Source of the DNA: Candidatus Kapaibacterium sp.
GTDB taxonomy: Bacteria > Bacteroidota > Ignavibacteria > Kapaibacteriales > UBA4661
Assembly: GCA_004292595.1 (NCBI GenBank)
Contig: RDXM01000118.1
Span: 1 to 64,000, forward strand
Direction of reading: 5' to 3'
Length of the DNA stretch: 64,000 bases
In this document: piece after piece, positions 27,131-37,421 of the stretch
Layout of the letters: the number at the start of each line of letters is the position of its first letter
Numbering within the stretch: the first letter of the stretch is position 1
The notes under the pieces: generated by a model
Database searches by the model: none
Told to the model about the DNA's origin: nothing
Seen by the model: the letters and a program-made list of their open reading frames with translations, nothing else
Translations under genes and position numbers: made by a program

Positions 27131-27325
27131 GTGATTGGTGTAACAATTCAAACTAGCGAATCTATTGATAAAGCACTCCGTCGTTTCAAGAAAAAATATG
27201 AGCGCAGTGGTGTCTTGAAAGAATTCAAAAAACGCGCATTCTTTACTAAGCCGTCAATTCAAAAACGCTTGTCGAAAATGAAAGCTGTGCGCCGCCAAAT
27301 GCGCCTCACTATGGAGCAAGAGTAA
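27131..27325 (+). CDS. rpsU: 30S ribosomal protein S21
   Basis: A 64-residue S21: it starts from GTG (MIGVTIQTSESIDKALRRFK) and has the family's basic core KKYERSGVLKEFKKRAFFTKPS and Lys/Arg-rich tail. S21 takes part in initiation on the 30S subunit. TAAGGA lies about 8 bases before the GTG. It is followed by a strong terminator. Confidence 0.95.
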   Translation: MIGVTIQTSESIDKALRRFKKKYERSGVLKEFKKRAFFTKPSIQKRLSKMKAVRRQMRLTMEQE

Positions 27326-27357
27326 GCATTTCCGCTCCCTCTTAATGGCAATAAGCA

Positions 27358-27399
27358 GACAAGGCGACTACATAATTTGTAGTCGCCTTGTCCGTTTTT
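27358..27399. terminator. Strong bidirectional terminator
   Basis: A perfect 15-bp stem (GACAAGGCGACTACA with its complement) encloses TAATT and is followed by CGTTTTT. It lies between the convergent rpsU and atpC genes and could serve both. Confidence 0.85.
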
Positions 27400-27448
27400 C
27401 TGTGTTCGCAACATTTTCGCAATGTGATACCACGTTGAATATCGCGGT

Positions 27449-27856
27449 TTATTTTCCTGAAATCTTTAAGCGATTGATAGAACGTGCGAGCGAGAGTTCT
27501 GCCCGTACTGCATCGTGATCGGAGCGTTTTGCAAGGCGTTCTTCGGCACGCTGCTTTGCTTCTTGAGCGCGTTGAGCATCAATGCTACCCGCTTCTTCTG
27601 CCGTCTCAACAACGCATGAAACCTTGTTCTTCAGCACTTGCACGAAGCCACCGCTTGTTGCATAAAAAGTATTTTTATTGGCACTGTCATTGAAAACGAT
27701 TGCGCCAATGCCTAATTCTGCCACAACAGGTGCGTGATTTGCCAAGACCTGAAACGGCTTATCTTTACCCGGAACCAGCACCGCTTCTACTTTGCCTTCA
27801 AATGCAAGTCCTGACGGCGTAACGATTTCCAAGTCGAATGGTTTTCCTGTGGTCAT
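27449..27856 (-). CDS. atpC: ATP synthase epsilon subunit
   Basis: A 135-residue F1 epsilon subunit. The N-terminal beta sandwich has the family pattern FDLEIVTPSGLAFEGKVEAVLVPG and FQVLANHAPVVAELGIG, followed by the C-terminal helical hairpin. It couples rotation and regulates ATP hydrolysis. atpD lies upstream on the same strand, but about 920 bases away, with a Uma2 gene, a REP pair and a heptamer array in between. In relatives atpD and atpC are normally adjacent. Confidence 0.94.
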   Translation of the reverse strand: MTTGKPFDLEIVTPSGLAFEGKVEAVLVPGKDKPFQVLANHAPVVAELGIGAIVFNDSANKNTFYATSGGFVQVLKNKVSCVVETAEEAGSIDAQRAQEAKQRAEERLAKRSDHDAVRAELSLARSINRLKISGK

Positions 27857-27940
27857 AGTTTTGTGAATACGAAACGAGAATGAAAGAAGATTTTTGATTT
27901 TGAATCATTGTTCAAAACAGAAGAGAAAACGTCCTCAATA

Positions 27941-28016
27941 GTGGCACAGATATTCTTGTCTGTGAGTATTGACGCGGACTTTAAGCAGGAAACACAGACA
28001 AGAATGTCTGTGCCAC
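27941..28016. repeat. BIME-like inverted pair of GTGG REP units
   Basis: GTGG plus hairpin (one base changed: CACAGATA) at the left; an intact inverse unit at the right. It lies between atpC and the Uma2 gene inside the atpDC unit. Confidence 0.82.
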
Positions 28017-28073
28017 CGAAGCTTGATTTTTTCTGCTTCTTTAAAGATTTTATCGTGTAGAAAATACACGTTA

Positions 28074-28646
28074 CTATTTTTTGTGCAAAGGCGCGAAAAT
28101 GTACGCCGCTTCCACGCTGAGTCCTGCCAGCACTTTCGATTCCACCGCCCCTTCGCCGTTGCGGGCGCGTGAATACAAGCGAAACTCATTGCCATACTTG
28201 CCGAGCGTATTTTCCAGCACATCAATACTTTTGCGCTCAGGGTCAAGTATCCAATACTCCTTCACGCCGAATGCCTCATAGACATCTTTTTTGTCCACCA
28301 AATCACGCTTGGCATTGCTGGATAATACCTCAACAACGAGGTCTGGTGCGCCTTGTATGTTTGTTTCGCCGATAATATCCAGCCGCTTGGTCGAAACGAA
28401 GACCACATCAGGCTGGTAGGCATTATCTTCATTGAAATATACGTCTATCGGGGAAGCGAACACTTCTCCGTGTTCGTTTCGCTCGACAAACTTTGCTATT
28501 TCATAAAACGTGTGCCCTAGAACTTTTTGGTGATAGACTGTTGGCGTGGGTGAAACAACGAGTTCTCCGTGAATAAGCTGATACGGTGCGCCTTCTGGAA
28601 GTGCCTCGTAGTCTGCAAGCGTGTATTTCTGCGCTATTGCAAGCAT
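28074..28646 (-). CDS. Uma2 family (DUF820) putative endonuclease, inside the atpDC unit
   Basis: A 190-residue Uma2 protein very similar to the one at 371-988: YTLADYEALPEGAPYQLIHGEL, then PIDVYFNEDNAYQPDVVFV, DLVVEVLSSNAKRDLVDKKDVYEAFGVKEYWIL, and the shared ending GLSVEAAYIFAP. The catalytic-type Asp, Glu and Lys positions are all kept. I used ATG 28646; a 31-codon upstream extension reads through repeat-like sequence. It lies between atpD and atpC on their strand, so it is probably co-transcribed with ATP synthase unless terminated. Confidence 0.87.
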   Translation of the reverse strand: MLAIAQKYTLADYEALPEGAPYQLIHGELVVSPTPTVYHQKVLGHTFYEIAKFVERNEHGEVFASPIDVYFNEDNAYQPDVVFVSTKRLDIIGETNIQGAPDLVVEVLSSNAKRDLVDKKDVYEAFGVKEYWILDPERKSIDVLENTLGKYGNEFRLYSRARNGEGAVESKVLAGLSVEAAYIFAPLHKK

Positions 28647-28731
28647 TATTTCACTACGTTTGATAGATAAGGTACTCTGTTGCTTGATACCAAAAAGTGT
28701 TGAGCCTTGAACGTAATGCTTACACCATAAA

Positions 28732-28773
28732 ACATTCAAAAATCAACACTTAGAACTTAAAGATCAACACTTC
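28732..28773. repeat. Heptanucleotide tandem array downstream of atpD
   Basis: Six 7-base units: AACATTC, AAAAATC, AACACTT, AGAACTT, AAAGATC, AACACTT. The array ends six bases from the atpD stop. Units resemble those before valS (AACACTT is identical). Confidence 0.7.
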
Positions 28774-28779
28774 ATTAGA

Positions 28780-30336
<1,557 letters not shown>

Positions 30337-30433
30337 TTATCCAAGACTTCAAAAGTACGGAATTTATGAGATTTGGCAAAAGAAAGTGCAAAAGAAAGTT
30401 TGAAGCGGGAAAAGTTTAGTTTAAAGGCGCAAA

Positions 30434-30465
30434 GTGAGAGCCTGAATCGGAATTCAGACTCTCAC
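30434..30465. terminator. Hairpin between the chemoreceptor gene and atpD
   Basis: GTGAGAGCCTGAA and TTCAGACTCTCAC form a near-perfect stem around TCGGAA. On the minus strand it follows the chemoreceptor stop by about 40 bases, but no clean T-run follows, so termination may be partial and some read-through into atpD is possible. Confidence 0.5.
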
Positions 30466-30506
30466 CCAGATATATTTTTGACAAGTTTTATGGCTTGCAC
30501 GGCGCA

Positions 30507-32174
30507 TCAAAACTGAAGGCGTGGCGTTTCATCCGCACGAAGGCTGTGCGTGTGCGCTGCGCCTGTGCGCTCTGTTTTGAAGCGTCCGACAAGGAATTGC
30601 AGATTGTCGGTAAGCTCGGTAAGGCGCACGGCTGCTTGTGCGATATAGTTCACCGATTGAAAGGTTTGCGAAGCAACGATGTTGATATCGCTGAGGCGTT
30701 TCGCCACTTCGTTTGCCGAACTGAGCTGCACACCGCTTGCCGACGACGAAATTTCCATGATAATATCCGCCACTTTGTGCGACGCGGTTTCAATGTCGCG
30801 CAACGACGTATTTGTGTCCTTCGCAACGCGAATACCATGCTCTGCTTTTTGCGTTGCGGCTTCGATGAGCGCGTTGGTCTCGCGGGCAGCTTTCGCGCTG
30901 CGCTGTGCGAGATTGCGCACTTCCTCAGCAACGACCGCAAAGCCCTTTCCGTGTCGTCCTGCGCGAGCCGCTTCCACAGCCGCGTTCAGGGCGAGAAGGT
31001 TTGTTTGAAAGGCGATGTCGTCAATAACTTTAATGATTTTGATAATGTTTCGGCTCGCATTATTGTTTTCAGCGAGAGCTTGCATCAGGTCGTCCATTGT
31101 GGAATTTCCTTTTTCTGCAAAGCCGCGTGATTGCTTTGCCAGAGCCGTTGCTTGGTTTGCATTGTCAGCATTCATGCGCATTTGGTCGGTGATATTGCTC
31201 ATTGTGCCAGAAATACGCTTTGTTTGCTCGGTTTGCGATTCCATTGCCGCCGAAACTTCTTCGGCATTCGAGGAAAGCTGCGTTGAGACGTTCACGGTGG
31301 TATTGACCGAATCAATCACCTGCAAGACGAGAGAGCGAATGTTGTTCACCGTGTCGTTGAATCCCTCGCAAAGCCGCGCAATATCGTCATCGCCCTGCAC
31401 GGGCAGATACGCCGTCAAATCGCCTTCCGAGAGCAAGCGCATTTGTTCCAAAATCACTTTCACGTTTGCCGAGAGCGTTTCTTTTTCGCTGTGCAAAGTT
31501 TGCGTGGTCGTTTGAATGGATGCGACCATTGCGTTGAATGCTTCGGAGAGTTCGCCAATTTCATCCTGTGTTTCCGCCCGTACGTGGACGCTTAAATCGC
31601 CATCCATCACGCGGCGCGAGGCATCGCGCAAATGCTGAATCGGACGTGCAACCTCGCGTGCAAGGAACGCTGCGCCCAAAATACCCAAAAGCATTGCCAA
31701 TGCTGCTACGCCAAGTGCAATTCCGCGCGAAACCCACACACTTTGTTTCATTGCCGATGTCGAGCAGCCGACAATCACCTCGCCCTTCACAACATCGGTA
31801 TCAAGTGCCTTGCGGGCAATGATGTAGCCTTCGTTTTCTAATTCTTTTTTGTAGGTGAAGCCTTTCGGGTACGCGGCAAACGTCTGTCCTTCGCTCTGCA
31901 CGGCAACAAAGCTCACGGCGGGGTCGTTTTTGGCAAAATCCAGCACTTTCGGAATGGACGACATATCGCCGCTTGACAAGCCAATCGCCATGCCGAGATG
32001 AATTGTTTCCACAAAAGAGTTTGTTTTTTGCGATAACTCGCTCGTAAGAACGCGCTGTTGCTGGTATGGGAAATACACAATAATCGCAAGCGAAATCACG
32101 CTGATAACCGCAACAGCGACCGAGCGAATTTTGCTTTGAAGCGAAAGACGCTGGAGAGAAAAACGTGGAAGCAT
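30507..32174 (-). CDS. Methyl-accepting chemotaxis protein
   Basis: A 555-residue chemoreceptor. A first membrane helix (about residues 17-38) is followed by a small periplasmic domain of about 110 residues, a second helix (about 150-172), a HAMP domain with a second HAMP-like segment around 230-280, and a signalling domain. Its tip, [22 protein letters not shown] followed by [16 protein letters not shown], is fully conserved for CheA/CheW contact. The small sensor domain has no recognised ligand. No che genes are in the window. The last residues lack a CheR-binding pentapeptide. Confidence 0.93.
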   Translation of the reverse strand: MLPRFSLQRLSLQSKIRSVAVAVISVISLAIIVYFPYQQQRVLTSELSQKTNSFVETIHLGMAIGLSSGDMSSIPKVLDFAKNDPAVSFVAVQSEGQTFAAYPKGFTYKKELENEGYIIARKALDTDVVKGEVIVGCSTSAMKQSVWVSRGIALGVAALAMLLGILGAAFLAREVARPIQHLRDASRRVMDGDLSVHVRAETQDEIGELSEAFNAMVASIQTTTQTLHSEKETLSANVKVILEQMRLLSEGDLTAYLPVQGDDDIARLCEGFNDTVNNIRSLVLQVIDSVNTTVNVSTQLSSNAEEVSAAMESQTEQTKRISGTMSNITDQMRMNADNANQATALAKQSRGFAEKGNSTMDDLMQALAENNNASRNIIKIIKVIDDIAFQTNLLALNAAVEAARAGRHGKGFAVVAEEVRNLAQRSAKAARETNALIEAATQKAEHGIRVAKDTNTSLRDIETASHKVADIIMEISSSASGVQLSSANEVAKRLSDINIVASQTFQSVNYIAQAAVRLTELTDNLQFLVGRFKTERTGAAHTHSLRADETPRLQF

Positions 32175-32711
32175 AACTCAGACCAAAAAGTGTAAAAAGA
32201 AAAAATACTTCGTCGGACGCAGACAAGCGCACACACGCTACAATTTCAACACAATTTCAACACAATTTCAACAGATAAAAAAGTCTGGGACAACGAATTC
32301 TGAAACAAGAATTGTCGCGGCAAATCTACTCTGAAAAAAAGCAGAAAACTACAAAAAAAGCCATGCAAACAAAAAAGGTTCGCATGGCTTCAAAGGTGCA
32401 TCAATACTGGATAAAAACGGATAAGAGTCAAAAAATAAAACAGATAAAAAGAGCATAAAACCCACATTTTTTTGCCTCTTTTTTGCTCTTTTTTTGCGCT
32501 TGTTTTGCAATGATACAGGAGAGATACAGGAGATTTTTTCTACAAAAAATGCTCACCGACCCCGACGCGAACAATGCTCAAACACCAGAGTATATCTAGT
32601 GTGCAGCAAATACATCTTCAAAGCGCAAAAAGTGAAAAACAGCACTCTAGGCTTGATAGAATCTGGCTTTGAGCGACTTCAAAGAATATTTAAATCATCT
32701 CACGGCAGACA
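32175..32711. other. Non-coding stretch between adk and the chemoreceptor gene
   Basis: This holds a 12-base tandem (AATTTCAACACA, about three units, 32243-32273), the adk terminator at 32352-32390, and T-rich sequence around 32460-32540. It should include the chemoreceptor promoter. I see no gene here. Confidence 0.5.
32352..32390 (-). terminator. Rho-independent terminator, probably for adk
   Basis: On the minus strand, AAGCCATGCGAAC pairs with GTTTGCATGGCTT (one mismatch) and is followed by seven T residues. It is about 320 bases after the adk stop and upstream of the chemoreceptor gene, so it insulates the two. Confidence 0.7.
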
Positions 32712-33263
32712 TCATGCCAGAAGAGCGGCAATTCGCGCTGTTATTTCTTCTACCTGTCCATCGCCATCAACATTTTTCACGAGATGTGGCGTTGCGAGGT
32801 AAAAGTCCAGAAGCGGCGCGGTTTCTTTCTCATAGATGTTGAAACGTTCACGAATCACATCTTCTTTGTCGTCCTTGCGCCCGCGCAAAATCAGGCGTTG
32901 GATAACTTTTTCTTTATCCACGGTGATATTGATAACCACAGCAACTTTTTTACCTGCTGCCTCCAAAAGCCCCGCCAAATCTCGTGCCTGACCGAGTGTG
33001 CGCGGATAGCCGTCCAAAATTGCACCTTTTTGGAATTTTTCTTGGTCCAGCGTTTCTTTCACAATCTGCGTCACAATTTCGTCCGATACCAAGCCGCCCG
33101 ATTCCACGATTTGCTGGGCGAGTTTGCCTACGTCGGTTTGTGCAGCAATCGCATTGCGCAATGCCTCGCCAGTGGAAAGATGACCAAAGCCCATTTGCTC
33201 GGCGATGAGTGCGGCTTGTGTGCCTTTACCGACACCAGGCGCACCAAAAAAAATGATAATCAT
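32712..33263 (-). CDS. adk: Adenylate kinase
   Basis: A 183-residue short-type adenylate kinase: ATP plus AMP gives two ADP. P-loop GAPGVGKGTQ is at residues 6-15. The AMP-binding LSTGEALRNAI, the DGYPRTLGQA segment and the RLILRGRKDD LID region (short form without a zinc site) follow. The family's first catalytic Arg of LSTGDMLR is kept although D-M is replaced by E-A. The ATG at 33263 gives the canonical start; the upstream extension is spurious. Confidence 0.94.
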   Translation of the reverse strand: MIIIFFGAPGVGKGTQAALIAEQMGFGHLSTGEALRNAIAAQTDVGKLAQQIVESGGLVSDEIVTQIVKETLDQEKFQKGAILDGYPRTLGQARDLAGLLEAAGKKVAVVINITVDKEKVIQRLILRGRKDDKEDVIRERFNIYEKETAPLLDFYLATPHLVKNVDGDGQVEEITARIAALLA

Positions 33264-33420
33264 AGACAAAATGATAAAGATGAAGAAGAAAGAATTTCGG
33301 GTACATTTTTTTAGACATAGCACAATTTTCAGCAATTTCCAAAAGAACGTGCCAAAATACGAAACCAAGCGGGTTTCGCCAGTATATTTTTTTTCGTAAG
33401 TGCAGATTTTATGAGAATTT

Positions 33421-33610
33421 TAGGACTTTCGCACAATGTACTTTTGAAGCTCACAGACAGGAATGTCTGTGCCACCAAAGCCAGTATCTATCAGTTTTGT
33501 AGTGGCACAGGCATTCCTGCCTGTGAGGTTTGCGAAAGTCCTAAAAGCCAGTATCTATCAGTTTTGTAGTGGCACAGGCATTCCTGCCTGTGAGGTTTGC
33601 GAAAGTCCTA
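33421..33610. mobile_element. 123-bp MITE-like element with a tandemly duplicated right end
   Basis: The terminal inverted repeats TAGGACTTTCGCA (33421-33433) and TGCGAAAGTCCTA (33531-33543) enclose two REP-type arms pointing outward. The right 67 bases are then repeated exactly (33544-33610). The flanks are AATTT on both sides (33416-33420 and 33611-33615), which looks like a 5-bp target duplication. A second copy of exactly 123 bp lies at 44767-44889. There is no coding capacity, so it would move with a transposase encoded elsewhere. Confidence 0.8.
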
Positions 33611-33737
33611 AATTTTCTTGCAACGCTATGAAACTTTTTTACCGTAATTTGCGTCTGGATGAAGAGCGTCCTTTTTCCAAATATATTCTTCAATTCCCCC
33701 AAGCCTTTCCTTCAATTTTTAACCATTTTCACTTCCG

Positions 33738-35357
33738 ATGAATCAGAAAAAAACATTGCTCGTCGCCGCAGCGTGTCTTGTCTTTGGCTTGATTGCTGGT
33801 GTTCTTATTCAGCCATTATCGTTGTCCTCGCAGGATGAATGGACGATGCAAGCGTATAAAATCAACAATGCGCTGGGTAGTATCGCCCGCTATCACGTGG
33901 ACAACAACGAAGCCACCAAGCTCGGCGATGCTGCCGTGCGCGGTATTCTCGAAAACTTGAACGACCCCTACGCTGAATACTTCCCGCCACGCCAAAAAGA
34001 AGCATTTGACGAAGCATTTCGCGGGAATTTTCAAGGTATCGGCATTCGTTTTCAAATTATCAAAGATACGATTACCGTGATTACCACTATTCTCGACGGA
34101 CCGAGCGAGAAGGTAGGCTTGCTGTTTAATGATAAAATTGTGAAAATTGACGGCGTAGATGCAATCGGCATGAAAACCGATTCCGTGCCGCGCAAACTCA
34201 AGGGTCCGCAAGGCACGAAAGTAACCGTTACCATCAAGCGCGAAGGCACAGCAAAGCCCTTCGATGTGGAAATTACGCGGAATCAAATCAGCACTACGTC
34301 TGTGCTGGCGCAGTATATGTTGAACAAAGATGTGGGCTATATTTTTGTGGATAGATTCGCCGCGACAACCACGCAAGATGTCGTCGAAGCTACGAAAAAC
34401 CTGAAGGCGCAAGGCATGAAAAAACTCGTGCTGGACTTGCGCAATAATCCGGGCGGCTACCTCGACCAAGCATGGCGTTTGGCGGATGAGTTTATCAAAG
34501 AAGGCTCAACGCTGGTCTATACCAAAGACCGCAGCGAGCAAATCCGCGAAAGCTATCCTTCGACCACAAGCGGCAATATCCAAAACGTCCCCGTTGTCGT
34601 GCTGATAAACGGCGGTTCTGCTTCGGCAAGCGAGATTGTTTCGGGCGCAATTCAAGACCTCGACCGAGGCTTGGTTGTCGGCGAAACCAGCTTTGGTAAG
34701 GGCTTGGTGCAACAATTTTTCCCGATTGCCAATGACGGTTCGTCTATCAAATTCACGACGGCAAAATACTACACGCCCTCTGGTCGCCTCATTCAACGGC
34801 AGTTCAAGGACAAAAAATCGTACTACGCACAAGAAGGACGCATCAATCTCCCCGAAGGTGCAAATTTCGACCACCTGCACGACACGCCCGATTCCTCGCG
34901 CCCAACCTTTAAAACGCCGTCCGGACGCAAGGTCGTTGGCGGCGGCGGCATTGTGCCAGATTATGTTGTGAAAAGCGATACCGTTGGAAAATTGTATCAA
35001 GCCATTGCGAAATCTGGTGCGTTTGGTGATATTTCGCAAAAATATATTTTGCAGTACGGCAACGATGTTCGCAAAAAATATGGTAAAAATTTGAAAGGCT
35101 TCGTGGAAGGCTACAAGGTTGATGAAACCTATATGAAACTCTTCAAAGATTACCTCGCAGAGAAAAAAGTAGAAGTAAAAGATGAGGACTGGAAAGCCGA
35201 AGAACGCATGATTACCACCACGATGAAGGGCTTGGTTGCATCGTACTTGTGGAACTGGTCGGACTTCGCTTTTATCTACGCTATGCAGCAGCCGAAGCAG
35301 TTGGAAAAAGCCTTGACGCTCTTCCCAGAGTCGGCGAAATTAGCGAAACTGCCGTAA
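33738..35357 (+). CDS. C-terminal processing peptidase (S41 family, CtpA-like)
   Basis: A 539-residue periplasmic serine protease. It has a signal peptide or anchor (about residues 7-28), a PDZ domain (GIGIRFQIIKDTITVI to VDGVDAIG), and the S41 core with LDLRNNPGGYLDQA, the Ser-Ala-Ser-Ala-Ser-Glu nucleophile segment near 293-299, and the general-base Lys in SFGKGLVQQFF. These enzymes trim or degrade envelope proteins from their C-terminus. The C-terminal 130 residues extend beyond the common core, as in Bacteroidota homologues. It is transcribed alone after the MITE. Confidence 0.94.
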   Translation: MNQKKTLLVAAACLVFGLIAGVLIQPLSLSSQDEWTMQAYKINNALGSIARYHVDNNEATKLGDAAVRGILENLNDPYAEYFPPRQKEAFDEAFRGNFQGIGIRFQIIKDTITVITTILDGPSEKVGLLFNDKIVKIDGVDAIGMKTDSVPRKLKGPQGTKVTVTIKREGTAKPFDVEITRNQISTTSVLAQYMLNKDVGYIFVDRFAATTTQDVVEATKNLKAQGMKKLVLDLRNNPGGYLDQAWRLADEFIKEGSTLVYTKDRSEQIRESYPSTTSGNIQNVPVVVLINGGSASASEIVSGAIQDLDRGLVVGETSFGKGLVQQFFPIANDGSSIKFTTAKYYTPSGRLIQRQFKDKKSYYAQEGRINLPEGANFDHLHDTPDSSRPTFKTPSGRKVVGGGGIVPDYVVKSDTVGKLYQAIAKSGAFGDISQKYILQYGNDVRKKYGKNLKGFVEGYKVDETYMKLFKDYLAEKKVEVKDEDWKAEERMITTTMKGLVASYLWNWSDFAFIYAMQQPKQLEKALTLFPESAKLAKLP

Positions 35358-35397
35358 ACAAATTGCCGTAACTAATACGTTCAAGACTTCCGACAAC

Positions 35398-35445
35398 GGG
35401 TAGTGTCAGTGGTAAGAAACCGACAAAACTTATCTGACACTACCC
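35398..35445. repeat. 48-bp inverted repeat
   Basis: GGGTAGTGTCAG and CTGACACTACCC are perfect 12-base inverted ends around 24 bases. It looks like the fused ends of an insertion sequence or a tiny MITE. No flanking direct repeat is visible, and there is no other copy in the window. Confidence 0.6.
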
Positions 35446-35758
35446 AATCATTCGCTGTATTTGCGTCCGAGACGCTGCACCGTTACAGACAATTTGGAAA
35501 AGTCCGTGTTTTCGTCGTAATTTTGCGGTCTCAGCAATTTCCCGTACAATTTTTGCTATATTCCGTGAGAGTAAAAACACTCACATCCTCCTCCCTTTCT
35601 GGCACGAAAGGCACCATTCGTGGCGGCTCGTTTCCGAGCGGCTTGCGTATTCGTGTTGCCTTGCTCCTGATTATCTCGCTTGCCAGCGCGATTCCTGCCG
35701 CGCACTAGATTTTTCCTTGAAGCATACAACCAAAGCATCGCAGTAAAGTTAGCTCGCA
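35446..35758. other. Non-coding stretch with no supported gene
   Basis: A short open stretch ending at 35708 would translate to a hydrophobic signal-like segment but has no ATG and no continuation, so it may be the stump of a lost exported protein. A small hairpin (GTGAG/CTCAC) lies near 35567-35586. Confidence 0.4.
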
Positions 35759-35834
35759 GTGGCACAGACATTCTTGTCTGTGAGCATTGGTGCTGGATTA
35801 CAACGGCAAACACAGACAGGAATGTCTGTGCCAC
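35759..35834. repeat. BIME-like inverted pair of GTGG REP units
   Basis: GTGG plus intact hairpin at the left; the right unit has loop GGAA. It lies about 70 bases upstream of the lysine aminotransferase start. Confidence 0.85.
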
Positions 35835-35906
35835 TGCATAATTTTTTCAATGATTTCTATAATCACCCACGAAATTTCTTCATTACGTTTATCACGGAGA
35901 ACTACT

Positions 35907-37325
35907 ATGTCCACAACTATGTCCACAATGACCGCTCCTCCACAAGCGAATGGCAACGGCACGCACAAAGGCGTAAAGATGCACCATTCCTCATTTTTAC
36001 CGAGCAATATCGAAGCAAAGCACGTTCACGAAACCTTGCGCAAACACATCCTTGCCGATGGGTTTGATATGGTGCTGGATCTGCACGGCAGCAACGGTTC
36101 GTACATGACCGATGCCGCGACGGGCAATACGTTCCTCGACCTTTTCACGTGCTTTGCATCTATGCCGATTGGTATGAATCACCCAAAGCTCACCGACCCT
36201 GAATTTATCTACTATCTGGGCATGGTTGCGCTGAATAAGCCGTCCAATTCCGACCTTTACACCGAAGAAATGGCGGCGTTTGTTGATACATTTTTCAACA
36301 TTGCCGTTCCACAGCATTTCAAATATGGTTTCTTTGTCGAAGGCGGCGCATTGGCGAATGAAAATGCGATGAAAGCTGCGTTTGATTGGAAAGTGCGCAA
36401 AAACTTCGCCAAAGGCTACAAATTCGAGCGCGGCGACAAAGTAATGCACTTCAAACAAGCATTTCACGGGCGTTCTGGCTACACGATGACGCTCACCAAC
36501 ACCGACGAGAAAAAAGTGAAGTATTTTCCGAAGTTTCAGAGCTGGCCTCGCATCACGAATCCTGCCATGCGCTTCCCCTTCACGAAGGATAATTTGGAAC
36601 TCGTGATTGCACTCGAACAGCAAGCAATCGCCGAGATGAAGCAAGCATTTTTCGAGCAGAAAGATGAAATTGCGTCGGTGATTATTGAGCCAATTCAAGG
36701 CGAAGGCGGCGACAACCACTTCCGTCCTGAATTCCTCCAAGCACTGCGCGACATTGCGCATGAAAACGAAGCATTGGTAATTTTTGACGAAGTGCAAACA
36801 GGCGTTGGCATCACTGGCACATGGTGGGCGCACGAGCAACTCGGCGTAGAGCCAGATTTGATGACCTTTGGCAAGAAAATGCAGGTTTGCGGTGTGCTGG
36901 CTGGCAAAAAACTGGATGAAATTCCAGAGAATGTGTTCCATGTTGCAAGCCGCATCAATTCTACATGGGGCGGTAATTTGGTGGATATGGTGCGTGTTGC
37001 TCGCTACCTCAGCATCATCCAAGAAGAAAACATGGTGCAAAATGCCGCAACCGTCGGCACGTACTTGGTTGAGCAGTTGAATCAGATGGTGGAGGAGTTC
37101 CCGCAGCACGTCTCGAACCCACGTGGACGCGGCTTGTTTGCTGCCTTCGACATGGTTTCGCCCGAAGCCCGCGACGCATTCCGCAGCCAATGTTACGACC
37201 ACAAAGTGATGTTGCTTTCCTGCGGTGTGCAATCAATTCGCTTCCGTCCACCGCTTAATCTCACGACCGCGCAGGTGGATGAAGGCATGAATGTGATGAA
37301 AACGGTTTTGAAAAACACGAAGTAA
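35907..37325 (+). CDS. lat: L-lysine 6-aminotransferase
   Basis: A 472-residue PLP enzyme of aminotransferase class III: L-lysine plus 2-oxoglutarate gives allysine plus glutamate. The characteristic Lat sequence LRKHILADGFDMVLDLHGSNGS and GNTFLDLFTCFASMPIGMNHP is clear, followed by EPIQGEGGDNHF, IFDEVQTGVG (PLP Asp) and the PLP-lysine region LMTFGKKMQVCGV. I used ATG 35907, preceded by GGAGA; the frame upstream runs through the REP pair. Second and third in-frame ATGs (codons 5 and 8) are possible. The neighbours do not show a lysine catabolic operon. Confidence 0.9.
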   Translation: MSTTMSTMTAPPQANGNGTHKGVKMHHSSFLPSNIEAKHVHETLRKHILADGFDMVLDLHGSNGSYMTDAATGNTFLDLFTCFASMPIGMNHPKLTDPEFIYYLGMVALNKPSNSDLYTEEMAAFVDTFFNIAVPQHFKYGFFVEGGALANENAMKAAFDWKVRKNFAKGYKFERGDKVMHFKQAFHGRSGYTMTLTNTDEKKVKYFPKFQSWPRITNPAMRFPFTKDNLELVIALEQQAIAEMKQAFFEQKDEIASVIIEPIQGEGGDNHFRPEFLQALRDIAHENEALVIFDEVQTGVGITGTWWAHEQLGVEPDLMTFGKKMQVCGVLAGKKLDEIPENVFHVASRINSTWGGNLVDMVRVARYLSIIQEENMVQNAATVGTYLVEQLNQMVEEFPQHVSNPRGRGLFAAFDMVSPEARDAFRSQCYDHKVMLLSCGVQSIRFRPPLNLTTAQVDEGMNVMKTVLKNTK

Positions 37326-37367
37326 AATAAGCTGCAAGCCTTGTCAAATCTTGTGTTTGAGAAAATT

Positions 37368-37409
37368 AAAGTGAGAGTCTCAATTCTTTTTCGAGGTTCT
37401 CACTTTTTT
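37368..37409. terminator. Bidirectional terminator between lat and the phzF-like gene
   Basis: AAAGTGAGA pairs with TCTCACTTT with inner pairs CTC/GAG and is followed by TTTTTTG. The two flanking genes converge on it. Confidence 0.75.
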
Positions 37410-37421
37410 GTTTGCAGCGTT

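Noticed and set aside
30507-30620. Possible frameshift near the end of the chemoreceptor gene, because the region after the signalling tip differs from the usual pattern.
   Set aside because: The frame stays open, composition is normal and the helical heptad pattern continues. I treat it as divergence.
35403-35708. A 101-codon open frame upstream of lat.
   Set aside because: It begins inside the 48-bp inverted repeat, has no family resemblance and is mixed with repeat sequence. Only its hydrophobic end looks protein-like.
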